Source: Bacillota bacterium
GTDB taxonomy: Bacteria; Bacillota; Clostridia; Acetivibrionales; DTU013
Assembly (NCBI GenBank): GCA_023439545.1
Contig: JAEXNT010000011.1
Coordinates: forward strand, 1-64,000
DNA: 64,000 bases
Reading direction: 5' to 3'
Shown here: positions 53,364 to 62,773 of the stretch, one piece after another
How positions within the stretch are numbered: position 1 is the first letter of the stretch
How the letters are laid out: the number at the start of each line of letters is the position of its first letter
Notes under the pieces: generated by a model
Database searches by the model: none
Told to the model about the DNA's origin: nothing
What the model saw: only the letters and a program-made list of their open reading frames with translations
Position numbers and translations under genes: made by a program

Positions 53364-54848
53364 TCAGTTCGTATATTTGGCCATCTTCATGGAAGTATCG
53401 ATGAGCTCGTCCACATAGCCCCTGGCTTCCTCGGCCTTGTCGATATTCTGAGAAGACAGCGCGCTTGCTTCCTCCGCGCTTGCGGTAACTTCCTCGCTCA
53501 CTGCGGATATCTCGTTTATGCTCTCGACCAGCTTGTTGTTTGCAAGCAATATTTTATTGACCTTTTCATTTACGCGGTCGACATTATTCCTGACTTCCTG
53601 CATCTTTTCGCTTATATCCCTGAATATTTCGCTGGTCCTGTCTACGAGCCGGTTCTGTTCATCGTTCGTAAGCTTCATCTTCTGAACCGCTTCTACGGAT
53701 TCGTCCGATTTTTCATTAAGCTCGTTCACAATGCGTGCAATACTGTTGGTCGATTCCTTGCTTTGGGAAGCGAGCTTCCTTATTTCCTCGGCAACCACGG
53801 CAAATCCCTTTCCCGTCTCCCCTGCCCTGGCGCTTTCTATAGCCGCGTTAAGCGATAACATGTTCGTCTGCTCGGAAATGCCTGAAATTATATCTGTTAT
53901 ATCGCGAATCTTGTTCGCTTTTTCCTTGAGGTCGAGCATTATCTTGTACGCGTTGTCGCTGTTTTCACTGACGTCGTCGGATTTTTGATTCAGCAGGCCA
54001 ACTATTTCCATACCCTCGGAAACCACATTTGCAGTGTTGACTGATATCTGCTCCGTGCTTTCCGAATCCTGCGAGGTCTCCTGTATCAGGGTGTTAATGT
54101 CCTGTGTCAGCCCGGACTGGAGCTGCAGGTTGGACGCGGTGTCGGCAGCGCCCTTCTCTATTTCCTGGACTGCATTTGAAGCTACATTCGTAAGGCTTGT
54201 CAGTTCATTTACGATCCTTTGGACTTCCTTCGAGTTTTTGTCGAGCACTGCCGCTATTTTAAGGACGTCGTCCAGTACTTCGCCCTGCTTCTTTCTCTCG
54301 CTATCTATGCTTGTTATCTTTTCATCGCTAAATAAATTCGAAAGCTTTGTAGACGCAATAAGTGCAAATGCAAACAGAAAAATAGATGCGAACTGTATAA
54401 GATAATTCGTTGTATTGAAAGAATCGGTCAATCCCAGAAAAACAATGTAATATACCAACTTGGCAACATTGACGGCTACAATTGAACAACTGCTCACCAC
54501 GATCAAGCGATAATCAAAATAGAGGAAATATTCAATAACTATAGGGAACATATATACATATACCAACGGTCTGTTCGGCTCAGCCGTAAACATTACATAC
54601 GAATACAGGACAAAGTACCCTGCCAGCGTTATGTATTTCATGAGGCTGCTGTCTTTCGCCCTGATATACAGTGTTGTTGCCGAAGCCATGGGTATGAGGA
54701 TAATCACAAGCATAATGACAAGATAGGCCAGAGTCTTGGCGCCTTTGAAATATTCCTGGCTGTAACCTCCGATCAAAAAAATGTCAAGAAACCAGTTCAT
54801 CAGAAGTACGAAGCGGTTGACTTTTTTTACCGATTCATTGGTATTCAT
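53364..54848 (-). CDS. methyl-accepting chemotaxis protein with multi-helix membrane sensor
   Basis: A 494-aa chemoreceptor. The N-terminal half has about six transmembrane helices (residues 20-175) and no large extracellular ligand domain. A HAMP-less linker leads to the signalling domain (about 215-494) with the hairpin tip SGISEQTNMLSLNAAIESARAGETGKGFAVVAEE (about 330-365). The ATG at 54848 follows GGAGG by 8 nt. No che genes are nearby. The ligand or membrane property it senses is unknown. Confidence 0.92.
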   Translation of the reverse strand: MNTNESVKKVNRFVLLMNWFLDIFLIGGYSQEYFKGAKTLAYLVIMLVIILIPMASATTLYIRAKDSSLMKYITLAGYFVLYSYVMFTAEPNRPLVYVYMFPIVIEYFLYFDYRLIVVSSCSIVAVNVAKLVYYIVFLGLTDSFNTTNYLIQFASIFLFAFALIASTKLSNLFSDEKITSIDSERKKQGEVLDDVLKIAAVLDKNSKEVQRIVNELTSLTNVASNAVQEIEKGAADTASNLQLQSGLTQDINTLIQETSQDSESTEQISVNTANVVSEGMEIVGLLNQKSDDVSENSDNAYKIMLDLKEKANKIRDITDIISGISEQTNMLSLNAAIESARAGETGKGFAVVAEEIRKLASQSKESTNSIARIVNELNEKSDESVEAVQKMKLTNDEQNRLVDRTSEIFRDISEKMQEVRNNVDRVNEKVNKILLANNKLVESINEISAVSEEVTASAEEASALSSQNIDKAEEARGYVDELIDTSMKMAKYTN

Positions 54849-55038
54849 ATTAGCGTCCTCCATCTCCATGTAAATTGTCTATATATCATTACTAATTATA
54901 CATTTATAATGAAAAAATTGGAAGGAAAAACGATAAATTAAATGAATTTTGTTTTATCAAGGTATGGATTTTTTATGAGAAAAGTTGCATAATTAAAAAA
55001 AGTATTTATAAGGGTAATACGTTAGGAGGTTTTCAATA

Positions 55039-56109
55039 GTGACGCAGAAAATAAGAATAGAGAAAACGAAGAGTCCGAAAGCAAAGCCTGATCAGAAAAA
55101 GCTCGGATTCGGACAGCATTTCACGGATCATATGTTCATTATGGACTACAGCAGGGAAAAAGGCTGGTATGATCCCCGAATAGTACCCTACGGACCTTTG
55201 GAACTCGACCCTGCAACGATGGTATTCCATTACGGTCAGGCTATCTTTGAAGGTTTGAAGGCTTACAGGACCGCTGACGGCCGTATTAACCTCTTCAGAC
55301 CTGAAATGAACATGAGGAGGGTCAACAATTCCAATGAAAGGATGTCCATTCCGTTATTTGACGAAGCTTTCGGAGTCGAAGCCATCAAAGCGCTCGTGAA
55401 CGTCGACCGCGACTGGATCCCGACGGAACCCGGCACATCGCTGTATATCCGTCCTTTCATAATCGCAACCGATCCATACCTTGGCGTAAGATCTTCGGAT
55501 ACCTATAAATTCATGATAATACTTTCCCCGAGCGGAGCTTATTATCCGTCCGGTATAAACCCCGTAAAGATCATGATTGAAAATGAATATGTCCGTGCTG
55601 TCAGGGGAGGCACAGGCTTTGCAAAAACGCCTGCCAATTACGCAATAAGCCTCAAGGCCCAGGAGCTCGCTCACGACAAGGGTTATGTACAGGTTCTATG
55701 GCTTGACGGAGTTGAAAGGAAGTATATCGAAGAAGTGGGCTCAATGAATGTATTCTTCAAGCTCGGCGACGAAGTCGTGACTCCGGAGCTCAACGGAAGC
55801 ATACTGCCAGGCATCACAAGGGATTCCTGCATACATCTGCTGAAGCATTGGGGCGTCAAGGTCACCGAAAGGAAGCTCTCCGCACAGGAGCTGTTCGACG
55901 CACAAGCTGCGGGCAAGCTGGTCGAAGCCTTCGGTACTGGGACGGCTGCCGTCATATCGCCTATCGGTGAACTGAACTGGGACGGTAAGGCCATAACCTT
56001 AACAGACGGAAAAATAGGAGACCTCTCCGCCAAGCTTTATGAAACGATCACAGGCATACAGAGCGGTTCTGTGAAGGACGAGTTCAACTGGATCACAGAG
56101 GTCAAGTAA
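55039..56109 (+). CDS. ilvE: branched-chain amino acid aminotransferase
   Basis: A PLP class IV aminotransferase, 356 aa (the larger, eukaryote-like BCAT length). Motifs: FEGLKAYRTADGRINLFRPE, the PLP-related GGTGFAKTPANYAISLKAQ region, and GTGTAAVISPIGEL. It starts at GTG 55039 with GGAGG 10 nt upstream. It is alone on the plus strand with a terminator after it, and is thus likely monocistronic. Confidence 0.95.
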   Translation: MTQKIRIEKTKSPKAKPDQKKLGFGQHFTDHMFIMDYSREKGWYDPRIVPYGPLELDPATMVFHYGQAIFEGLKAYRTADGRINLFRPEMNMRRVNNSNERMSIPLFDEAFGVEAIKALVNVDRDWIPTEPGTSLYIRPFIIATDPYLGVRSSDTYKFMIILSPSGAYYPSGINPVKIMIENEYVRAVRGGTGFAKTPANYAISLKAQELAHDKGYVQVLWLDGVERKYIEEVGSMNVFFKLGDEVVTPELNGSILPGITRDSCIHLLKHWGVKVTERKLSAQELFDAQAAGKLVEAFGTGTAAVISPIGELNWDGKAITLTDGKIGDLSAKLYETITGIQSGSVKDEFNWITEVK

Positions 56110-56136
56110 ATTAAACCTTTCCCGAATAATGACATA

Positions 56137-56168
56137 TAAAAAGGAAGCATAAAAGCTTCCTTTTTTTC
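56137..56168 (+). terminator. terminator after ilvE
   Basis: AAAGGAAGC and GCTTCC form a stem around ATAAAA, followed by T7. It lies about 28 bp after the ilvE stop. Confidence 0.9.
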
Positions 56169-56209
56169 ATATTAAAATTTAAAGAAACATGAACAAGGGT
56201 TAAGAACCG

Positions 56210-57481
56210 ATGACATTCATAATAGCCGTCCTGCTGGTTGCCGCCCCGCTTTTTTTATTTCTTGCCAGGCCTTCCGGGGTTTTTTATCTCAGGAAGCTCG
56301 CACTGCCCTTTTTATGCATATTGTTCGTACTCTGTCTCATACTTTTCTCAGGCAGCGCCGTCAAGGCCGCTCAGAACGGACTTGCTCTATGGGCGGGCGT
56401 TGTAGTCCCCTCCCTGTTCCCTTTTTTTGTCGCATCCGAGATCATCAATTCCACAGGCTTCATCAAGACGTCCGGCATTCTGTTGGAGCCTGTCATGAGG
56501 CCGGTTTTCAACGTACCGGGCTGTGCTTCATTCGCATTGCTGCTTGGAGTCACCTCAGGCTATCCGGTCGGAGCCAAGCTAACCGCTGATTTGAGAAGTA
56601 ATGGCTTGCTGAGCAAAAATGAGGCTGAAAGGCTGCTGGCCTTTACGAACAATTCGGGGCCCCTTTTTATCGTCGGTGCAGTAGGTACCGGTATGTATGG
56701 CTCATCAGTTATCGGTATATTCCTGTTGGCGTGCCATATCTTCGCATGTCTGACAGTGGGTGTTCTTTTCAGGTTTTACAAGCGTCCCGGACGCTCCCGT
56801 ATAAAAGAAACCCGTAAAAGCGATCTGCTCAAAACCTTTAAAACAAGACTAGCATCCCAGCGGATTCAGGCGGACGGGTTCGGTTCCATTCTGGGAAACG
56901 CGATCAGGAACTCGGTTTCGACTATCCTTGCTATAGGCGGTTTTATCGTACTTTTTGCCGTTATTATACAGTTGCTGTCGGAAACCGGTCTGATTGGCGC
57001 CCTTGCGGGAGCGCTCTCTCATATATTGTCCCCTTTGGGATTGGACAGGGGCGTTTTGACAGGCGTATTGAGCGGAGTTTTTGAGATAACGACTGGGTCA
57101 GGTATCGTCAGCCGTCTGGCAGCAGTGCCGTTATCGGTCAAACTGCCGGCCGTGAGCCTTATAATCGGCTGGGCAGGCTTATCCGTGCATTTTCAGGTGA
57201 TGAGCATAATCTCGGGCACAGATATACGGATTATGCCATATATCCTCGGGAAAGCCCTTCAGGGCGCAATTGCCGCATTATATACGGCCGCGGGAATTAG
57301 GATTTTCAATCTTAATTCGATAAATAAAGGAACAGTGCTCGGTTATACAAACTATGACCTGCCGGTATTCCTGGGAGTTTTAATAAACACAATATTATTA
57401 CTGCTGGTTTCGAATGTATTATTATACATTATAAGTAGATTTGCTTACATACTAAATAAGCACAAAAGCATTAAAAGCTAA
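56210..57481 (+). CDS. ylbJ: sporulation integral membrane protein YlbJ
   Basis: A 423-aa polytopic membrane protein of the YlbJ family (nucleoside-recognition/Gate domains). It has about nine hydrophobic segments and the conserved motifs GVTSGYPVGAKL, AFTNNSGPLFIVGAVG and LIIGWAGLSVHFQVMSII. In Bacillus YlbJ is mother-cell expressed and needed for proper spore coat/cortex assembly. It starts at ATG after AGGGTTAAG. No close downstream gene on this strand. Confidence 0.93.
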   Translation: MTFIIAVLLVAAPLFLFLARPSGVFYLRKLALPFLCILFVLCLILFSGSAVKAAQNGLALWAGVVVPSLFPFFVASEIINSTGFIKTSGILLEPVMRPVFNVPGCASFALLLGVTSGYPVGAKLTADLRSNGLLSKNEAERLLAFTNNSGPLFIVGAVGTGMYGSSVIGIFLLACHIFACLTVGVLFRFYKRPGRSRIKETRKSDLLKTFKTRLASQRIQADGFGSILGNAIRNSVSTILAIGGFIVLFAVIIQLLSETGLIGALAGALSHILSPLGLDRGVLTGVLSGVFEITTGSGIVSRLAAVPLSVKLPAVSLIIGWAGLSVHFQVMSIISGTDIRIMPYILGKALQGAIAALYTAAGIRIFNLNSINKGTVLGYTNYDLPVFLGVLINTILLLLVSNVLLYIISRFAYILNKHKSIKS

Positions 57482-57872
57482 TATTTTTATAGCTGTTCTA
57501 TATATAGAATTTTTAACTTTATGTTTGTCAAAATGTGTATACGATTAACACATACTGCTTATCTAATTATTTTATGTCAACTATTCGAATAGACTACCCC
57601 TATTGTATGCATTGCCTATTAGCGGAAGTTGCCAGGCATTACATAATATACTAGTATCCGGCCAGTATTTTAAGCCTAACAAAACGTAACCGCTGAAAAC
57701 TTTAACTCTATTATAGTACCGGTTGCCAAAATGAAGGCAGCTTCTGTAACTATAAAGGCATCAGAGTCTCACAGGTAGTAAGTAAAAAAAGGGTGCAGGC
57801 TCACCTGTACCCTTTACTAACCGAAAATGTCTTCTCGTTCTTATTGCGAAAAGATATATTATTCACCTTACA
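57482..57872. other. gene-free region after ylbJ
   Basis: About 390 bp between convergent genes, AT-rich at the ylbJ end. No ORF, RNA signature or known repeat was seen apart from the terminator at 57785-57820. Confidence 0.55.
57785..57820 (-). terminator. terminator after the AraC/GyrI-type regulator
   Basis: GGGTGCAGG and CCTGTACCC pair around CTCA, followed on the minus strand by TTTTTTTAC. It lies about 60 bp beyond the regulator stop. Confidence 0.85.
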
Positions 57873-58718
57873 CTATTTAATTGGTATTAATAGCTTGAAT
57901 GGGTGATCATCAGGATCCTGAAACATTTCTTCATACACTTCTATGTTATCATTTTCATCAACTATATAATTATTTTGTTCTGCATACTTAAATGTTTTAG
58001 TATATGCATCAGGAGTTTTAACCGATTCGGGTACTTCCGCTTGTATAAACTTCTGTTTCTTTATAACTCTTTTAGCCATACCTTCTGGAACAGCACAGGA
58101 TTGTTCGACTTCAATTCCTGCCATATAGGTGAATGTATCTCCTTTATCACATGATTCGTACTCACATATACCATACATAGTATTTGGTACAACTGGTTTT
58201 TTTACTTTATCAACATTCCCTAAAAATGTACTCCACAGCCTTCCAATCGCTCCATCTGCATCCCATTGTTTTGCATTGCATTCCATTCCAATAACGAAAA
58301 ATTGATTTTTATTAACTACTTTAAAATCCATATAAATGCTCCTTTCAACCACATTATTATTTGTGTTAACAATAAATTTTCCAAAACCACTATCCATATC
58401 TGCATTGCGGTATTTTCGGGGTGACATGTCGTAAGTCCTATAAAAAGCTCTTGTAAAAACATCATGGGATTCGAATCCGTATTCATAAGCTATTTCTGAT
58501 ATATTCTTATTTCTTTTCTTTAATTCATCAGCAGCACATGAAAGCCTTCTTTTTAAAATGTAAGACTTAACGGTTTCACCTACGATCACCTTAAAAATTC
58601 GGTAAAAATGGGGTACAGAAAAGTTAACATACTGAGAAATATCATAAAGACTTATATCCTCCTTAAGATGGCTTTCAATGAAATCTATAGCTTTTTGTAC
58701 AGTTTTATCATAAGACAC
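57873..58718 (-). CDS. AraC-family regulator with GyrI-like effector domain
   Basis: A 281-aa regulator. Two helix-turn-helix motifs occupy about residues 5-105 (VQKAIDFIESHLKEDISLYDISQY, IAYEYGFESHDVFTRAFYRTY, SPRKYR) and a C-terminal GyrI/effector-binding domain follows. The proposed GTG start at 58718 has GGGAGG 7 nt upstream; the ATG five codons earlier lacks one. Such Rob/SoxS-like proteins respond to hydrophobic drugs. No target gene is adjacent. Confidence 0.87.
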   Translation of the reverse strand: MSYDKTVQKAIDFIESHLKEDISLYDISQYVNFSVPHFYRIFKVIVGETVKSYILKRRLSCAADELKKRNKNISEIAYEYGFESHDVFTRAFYRTYDMSPRKYRNADMDSGFGKFIVNTNNNVVERSIYMDFKVVNKNQFFVIGMECNAKQWDADGAIGRLWSTFLGNVDKVKKPVVPNTMYGICEYESCDKGDTFTYMAGIEVEQSCAVPEGMAKRVIKKQKFIQAEVPESVKTPDAYTKTFKYAEQNNYIVDENDNIEVYEEMFQDPDDHPFKLLIPIK

Positions 58719-59026
58719 CGACATACCTCCCATAGTTTAAGATCAATGCGCATTAACCATATAATAAATATAATACTCACTAGGGACGAAATCTCGATGT
58801 TTTTTATCATGTTACCATTGGTTGCTTTATTATAAGTAAGGTTATTATAAAAAATCCTTTTTCATTTACTGCTGTCAGGGTGAGGTATATTGCACACTTC
58901 AGGCTTGCCTGATTTATAAGCAATAATTAATTATTTTATGTAAACCACATCAACTCCAAAGTGAACCAAAAACATAAAATCCGGGACACTCCCTAGTAAA
59001 CTGGGCTTACCAAATAAAAAGGAGCT
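58719..59026. other. gene-free region before the AraC-type gene
   Basis: About 308 bp with the AraC promoter and, at its other end, the terminator of the following minus-strand gene (59013-59042). No other feature was seen. Confidence 0.5.
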
Positions 59027-59042
59027 CTATTTGAGCTCCTGA
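59013..59042 (-). terminator. terminator of the ATP-synthase-b-like gene
   Basis: AGGAGCTC and GAGCTCCT form a perfect 8-bp stem around AAATA, followed by TTTTTATT on the minus strand. The 5' stem overlaps the last codons of the gene. Confidence 0.9.
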
Positions 59043-59464
59043 CGGTCCATCTTTATAACTTCGAGAGTATCCTTCAATATTTCTTCCACCTTATTCAGTA
59101 TGCTGTCCGCGTATTCCTTGGTGCCGAGCCTGATCTCCCGCGCGTTTTTCTGCGCGCCCGCGACTATTTCATTCGCCTGTTCGTATGCCTTTTTTGTGAT
59201 CTCGTGCTCATCCACCATCGCTGCGATCTTGCTTTCGGCATCCTTCAGAAGATTGCCGGCCTCCTTCTGGGCGTCCGCCAGAATCCTTACCCTTTCTTCC
59301 TTTACCCACTTCGCCTGCTTGATATCATCAGGAAGCTTAAGCCTCAACTCTTTAACGATTTCAAGGATCTCCTCCTTGTCGACAAGGCATCTGCCCGAAA
59401 ATGGAACGCTTACGCTTTTTTCAACCAGATCTTCCAGTGTTTCCAGTATTGAAAGTATTTCCAT
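59027..59464 (-). CDS. ATP synthase subunit b-like coiled-coil protein
   Basis: A 145-aa protein, helical throughout, with a central coiled coil (RILADAQKEAGNLLKDAESKIAAMVDEHE). It lacks a membrane segment. Databases often call such Clostridial proteins ATPase because of b-subunit-like repeats; it is not an ATPase by sequence. Conserved next to coaD in Clostridia, it resembles DivIVA-type proteins (a weak N-terminal similarity). The function is unknown. Confidence 0.75.
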   Translation of the reverse strand: MEILSILETLEDLVEKSVSVPFSGRCLVDKEEILEIVKELRLKLPDDIKQAKWVKEERVRILADAQKEAGNLLKDAESKIAAMVDEHEITKKAYEQANEIVAGAQKNAREIRLGTKEYADSILNKVEEILKDTLEVIKMDRQELK

Positions 59465-59485
59465 ACCTTTACCCCCTATAATGCT

Positions 59486-59965
59486 CTATCTGCAGGCTAA
59501 CTTCTTAATGACCCTTTCCCTTATGCATTCCGGTACGAGTCCTTCGATATTTCCTCCGTTTTTAGCGATCTCCTTAACGGCGCTCGAACTCAGGTAGGAA
59601 TAATTGACGTTTGTCATCATAAATAGTGTTTCCATATCCGGTTCAAGATTCTTATTCAACAACGCCATCTGGAACTCATACTCAAAATCGGACATAGCCC
59701 GCAAGCCCTTGATGACTGCCTTTGCTCCTACTTTCTTGACAAAATCCGCCAGCAAGCCTGAAAAACTGGTTACCATTATATCGTCGCGCTCGCCTACCGT
59801 GGATTTGATGAGCTCTATGCGCTCATCTACCGAAAATGCCGGCTTTTTAGCTTCGTTGCTGCCGACCGCGACAATCAGTTTGTCACATATATAGACAGCT
59901 CTTGTAATAATATCGAGATGTCCGTTCGTTATGGGGTCGAAACTTCCCGGGTATACCAAAATCAT
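59486..59965 (-). CDS. coaD: phosphopantetheine adenylyltransferase
   Basis: Penultimate step of coenzyme A synthesis, 159 aa. The nucleotidyl-transferase motif PGSFDPITNGHLDII and the later SYLSSSAVKEIAKNGG are intact. Its ATG overlaps the rsmD stop as ATGA, so the two are translationally coupled, the common rsmD-coaD pair. Confidence 0.97.
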   Translation of the reverse strand: MILVYPGSFDPITNGHLDIITRAVYICDKLIVAVGSNEAKKPAFSVDERIELIKSTVGERDDIMVTSFSGLLADFVKKVGAKAVIKGLRAMSDFEYEFQMALLNKNLEPDMETLFMMTNVNYSYLSSSAVKEIAKNGGNIEGLVPECIRERVIKKLACR

Positions 59966-60531
59966 CTACTTTTCCTACCGTCCTGTTTGTATATTGTTAA
60001 CATTGTATCACCATATTTCCTCGTGTCAACGGCTTCAAACCGTTCGAAAGCTCCGGGCAGGACGTCGGATACGCTGTGTTCTGCGATGATCATGCCTTCG
60101 TCCTTCATTATATCATTTTTTGTCATTAATTTTAATGTTTCCTGAATAAAATTTTTGTTATATGGAGGATCCAACAGAATAATATCGAATTTTTTTTTGT
60201 CACTGAACAGTCGCTCTATTCCCGAGGCAAAATCGGTCCGGTAAACCTCCGCCCGCCCGAGAAGCTTCGTATGGGCCAGGTTGTCGCGTATCACTGCGCA
60301 GGATTCCGCACTTTTATCAAAAAAAACAGCGTGTTCCGCTCCCCTGCTCAACGCTTCGATCCCGAGGCTCCCGGTGCCTCCGAATACATCGAGCACTCCG
60401 CTCCCTTCCACAAAGCCTGCTATGATATTGAAAAGAGCCCCTTTAACCTTATCTGAAGTAGGTCTTGTCGACATACCTTTTACCGTTTTCAACTGTAGCC
60501 CTCCGGCAATGCCTGATATAACCCTGAGTAT
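59962..60531 (-). CDS. rsmD: 16S rRNA guanine-N2 methyltransferase RsmD
   Basis: Methylates G966 of 16S rRNA, about 189 aa with the proposed start. SAM-binding LDVFGGTGSLGIEALSRG and the catalytic LLDPPYNK motif are intact. The normal N-terminus (LRVISGIAGGLQLKTVKGMSTRPT-like) is coded upstream of the first standard start; the frame begins with ATA at 60529-60531, 8 nt after GGGAGG. A TTG (60492) would give a protein lacking 13 conserved residues. So translation probably starts at ATA, unless the base is a sequencing error. Confidence 0.9.
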   Translation of the reverse strand: MLRVISGIAGGLQLKTVKGMSTRPTSDKVKGALFNIIAGFVEGSGVLDVFGGTGSLGIEALSRGAEHAVFFDKSAESCAVIRDNLAHTKLLGRAEVYRTDFASGIERLFSDKKKFDIILLDPPYNKNFIQETLKLMTKNDIMKDEGMIIAEHSVSDVLPGAFERFEAVDTRKYGDTMLTIYKQDGRKSR

Positions 60532-60565
60532 GGCTTTTTCCTCCCTTGCCGTATTTTTTCGCCGC

Positions 60566-62641
60566 TCAGTTCATGCTGAGCGTCTGCGCCGTTGCTGCGA
60601 ATTTCTCCCTTATTGCCTGTCCAAGCAGCCTGTTTTCCGGAGACTTCAGCTGCCTGTCCCGGGAAAGCAGCTTTTGCGCCGCCTCCTGCGCCTGCTTTAA
60701 CACTTCCATATCTTTATAAAGATTTGCAATTTTAAGCTCGGGTATACCGTGTTGCCTCGTCCCGAAAAAGTCCCCGGGACCGCGGAGCTCGAGATCCTTT
60801 TCTGAAATTACGAACCCATCCGAGGTTTTTTCCATGACCTTCATTCTTTCTTCCGCTACTTCCGACCTGCTGTCATTGAACAGTATGCAGTATGACTGGT
60901 GTTCGCCCCTGCCGACCCTGCCTCTCAGCTGGTGCAGCTGTGCCAGCCCGAACCTCTCCGCATTTTCGATGACCATGACGGAGGCGTTCGGGACGTTGAC
61001 TCCAACCTCTATTACAGTGGTTGAAACGAGTATGTCTAGATCTCCTTCTATAAAACTGTTCATAACGGCGTCCTTTCCCGACGCTTTCATCTTGCCATGG
61101 ATAAGTCCCACCTTGAGATCGCTGAAGGTCTTGTGCGCAAGTTCCTCAGCCAATCCTGAAGCTGCTTTGGCCTCGACCGCGTCGGATTCGTCAACAAGAG
61201 GGCAGACTATGTAAACCTGCCTGCCTTCCGTTACCTGCTTTCTTATAAAATTATCTATCCTTTCGCGCATATCCGCATGTACCGCATATGTCTTGACCTT
61301 TTTCCTTCCCGGGGGAAGTTCGTCTATTATCGAGATATCGAGGTCGCCGTATAGTATCAAAGCCAGAGTCCTCGGTATGGGAGTCGCGGTCATGACCAAT
61401 ATATCGGTATTTTCGCCCTTGCCTGAAAGCTTTGCTCTCTGACGCACTCCGAATCGGTGCTGTTCGTCGGTCACCACAAGACCGAGGTTCTTAAAGACCA
61501 CCTTTTCCTCGAGAAGCGCATGCGTCCCGATCACGATATCGGTCTCACCGTTTCTTATATCCTCGAGCGTTTCCTTTGCCGCCTTGCCCGTGATACTGCC
61601 TGTCAGGAGCGAGATCCTGATGCCGAGAGGAGCAAGCAGCGGTCCCAGCGAGTGATAGTGCTGATCCGCGAGTATTTCGGTCGGCGCCATGAATGCTCCC
61701 TGGTAGCCGCTTTTTACGGCCTTTACCAAGGCCAGAACAGCGACTATCGTCTTGCCCGAACCGACGTCTCCCTGTACCAGCCTGTTCATTACCTTTCCGC
61801 TTTCCATATCCTGCTCTATTTCTGCAAAAACCCGTTTCTGAGCATTGGTGAGGCTGAAGGGCAGCCGCAGCATGAATTCCTGCACTTCTCGTCCCGCATC
61901 GAAACGTATGCCTTCGGACGAGGACACAGTAGCCGCTTTGAGGTTCATAAGCCCTAGCTGCAGCAGCAGCAGTTCTTCGAAAACCAACCTTTTTCTGGCT
62001 TTCAGGAATGCATCGTCGTCATCCGGATAGTGTATATTGTTTACTGCGTAATTTATTTCGATCAGCTGGTAATTCTCGCGGATCCATTGCGGCAGTATCT
62101 CCTGTATGCTGTCTCCGGCATAGTCGAGCGCATTGCGTATGGCGGCTCTGATCACATTCTGGGTCAGTTTGCCCGTAGCGGGATAGATAGGCACGATCCT
62201 ACACGTTTTAACCGGCCCCTGGTCGTCAAGCTTCTCGTAGACCGGGTTCAGCACTTCGAAGGTCCGCCTTCTTGTTATCCTGCCATAGAAAATATATCTT
62301 TCACCAGGCTTGAAAAAATTCTTCAGATAGGGTTGATTGAACCACGTGGCGTTTATCAGTCCGGACTCGTCCCTGATGCTGACACGGCTCACGGTAAGTC
62401 CCCTCCTCGGCCTGGACTCGTTCACCTTGGAAGCGATCATGCCCTCAAAGGAACACTCCTCTCCGTCCTGCAGCTCGGAAAGCTTCCTGAGCTTACTGCG
62501 ATCCTCATAATCCCTGGGATAATGCATTATAATGTCGCCTACGGTAAACAGGCCAAGCCTCTGAAACAAAGCCGCCCTTGTATCGCCGACTCCCTTTAAA
62601 AACTGCAGCGGTTTTCTCATTTTCTCAGAATACTGATCCAT
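60566..62641 (-). CDS. recG: ATP-dependent DNA helicase RecG
   Basis: Branch-migration and fork-reversal helicase, 691 aa. A wedge/OB domain (about residues 60-170) precedes the helicase core: Walker A VQGDVGSGKTIVA (about 289), the DEQHRFGV box (DExH-like), and TATPIPRTLAL. The C-terminal helicase lobe carries LRGRVGRGEHQSYC. It lies 34 bp before rsmD and has GGGAG before the ATG. Its neighbours recG-rsmD-coaD are the usual order. Confidence 0.97.
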   Translation of the reverse strand: MDQYSEKMRKPLQFLKGVGDTRAALFQRLGLFTVGDIIMHYPRDYEDRSKLRKLSELQDGEECSFEGMIASKVNESRPRRGLTVSRVSIRDESGLINATWFNQPYLKNFFKPGERYIFYGRITRRRTFEVLNPVYEKLDDQGPVKTCRIVPIYPATGKLTQNVIRAAIRNALDYAGDSIQEILPQWIRENYQLIEINYAVNNIHYPDDDDAFLKARKRLVFEELLLLQLGLMNLKAATVSSSEGIRFDAGREVQEFMLRLPFSLTNAQKRVFAEIEQDMESGKVMNRLVQGDVGSGKTIVAVLALVKAVKSGYQGAFMAPTEILADQHYHSLGPLLAPLGIRISLLTGSITGKAAKETLEDIRNGETDIVIGTHALLEEKVVFKNLGLVVTDEQHRFGVRQRAKLSGKGENTDILVMTATPIPRTLALILYGDLDISIIDELPPGRKKVKTYAVHADMRERIDNFIRKQVTEGRQVYIVCPLVDESDAVEAKAASGLAEELAHKTFSDLKVGLIHGKMKASGKDAVMNSFIEGDLDILVSTTVIEVGVNVPNASVMVIENAERFGLAQLHQLRGRVGRGEHQSYCILFNDSRSEVAEERMKVMEKTSDGFVISEKDLELRGPGDFFGTRQHGIPELKIANLYKDMEVLKQAQEAAQKLLSRDRQLKSPENRLLGQAIREKFAATAQTLSMN

Positions 62642-62773
62642 CGCGTATCTCCCGGAACTTTATCATTAATGTACGGATCCCCTTGATATTTACATTTTAA
62701 TATATACTTCCTCCTATTGCCATACCCAATCGGCTTAAATCCCATCCATCAAGGATTATTAATGTAAACGCCA

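Noticed and set aside
60490..60492. TTG start for rsmD
   Set aside because: It would remove 13 residues that fit the conserved RsmD N-terminus, and no Shine-Dalgarno is suitably placed.
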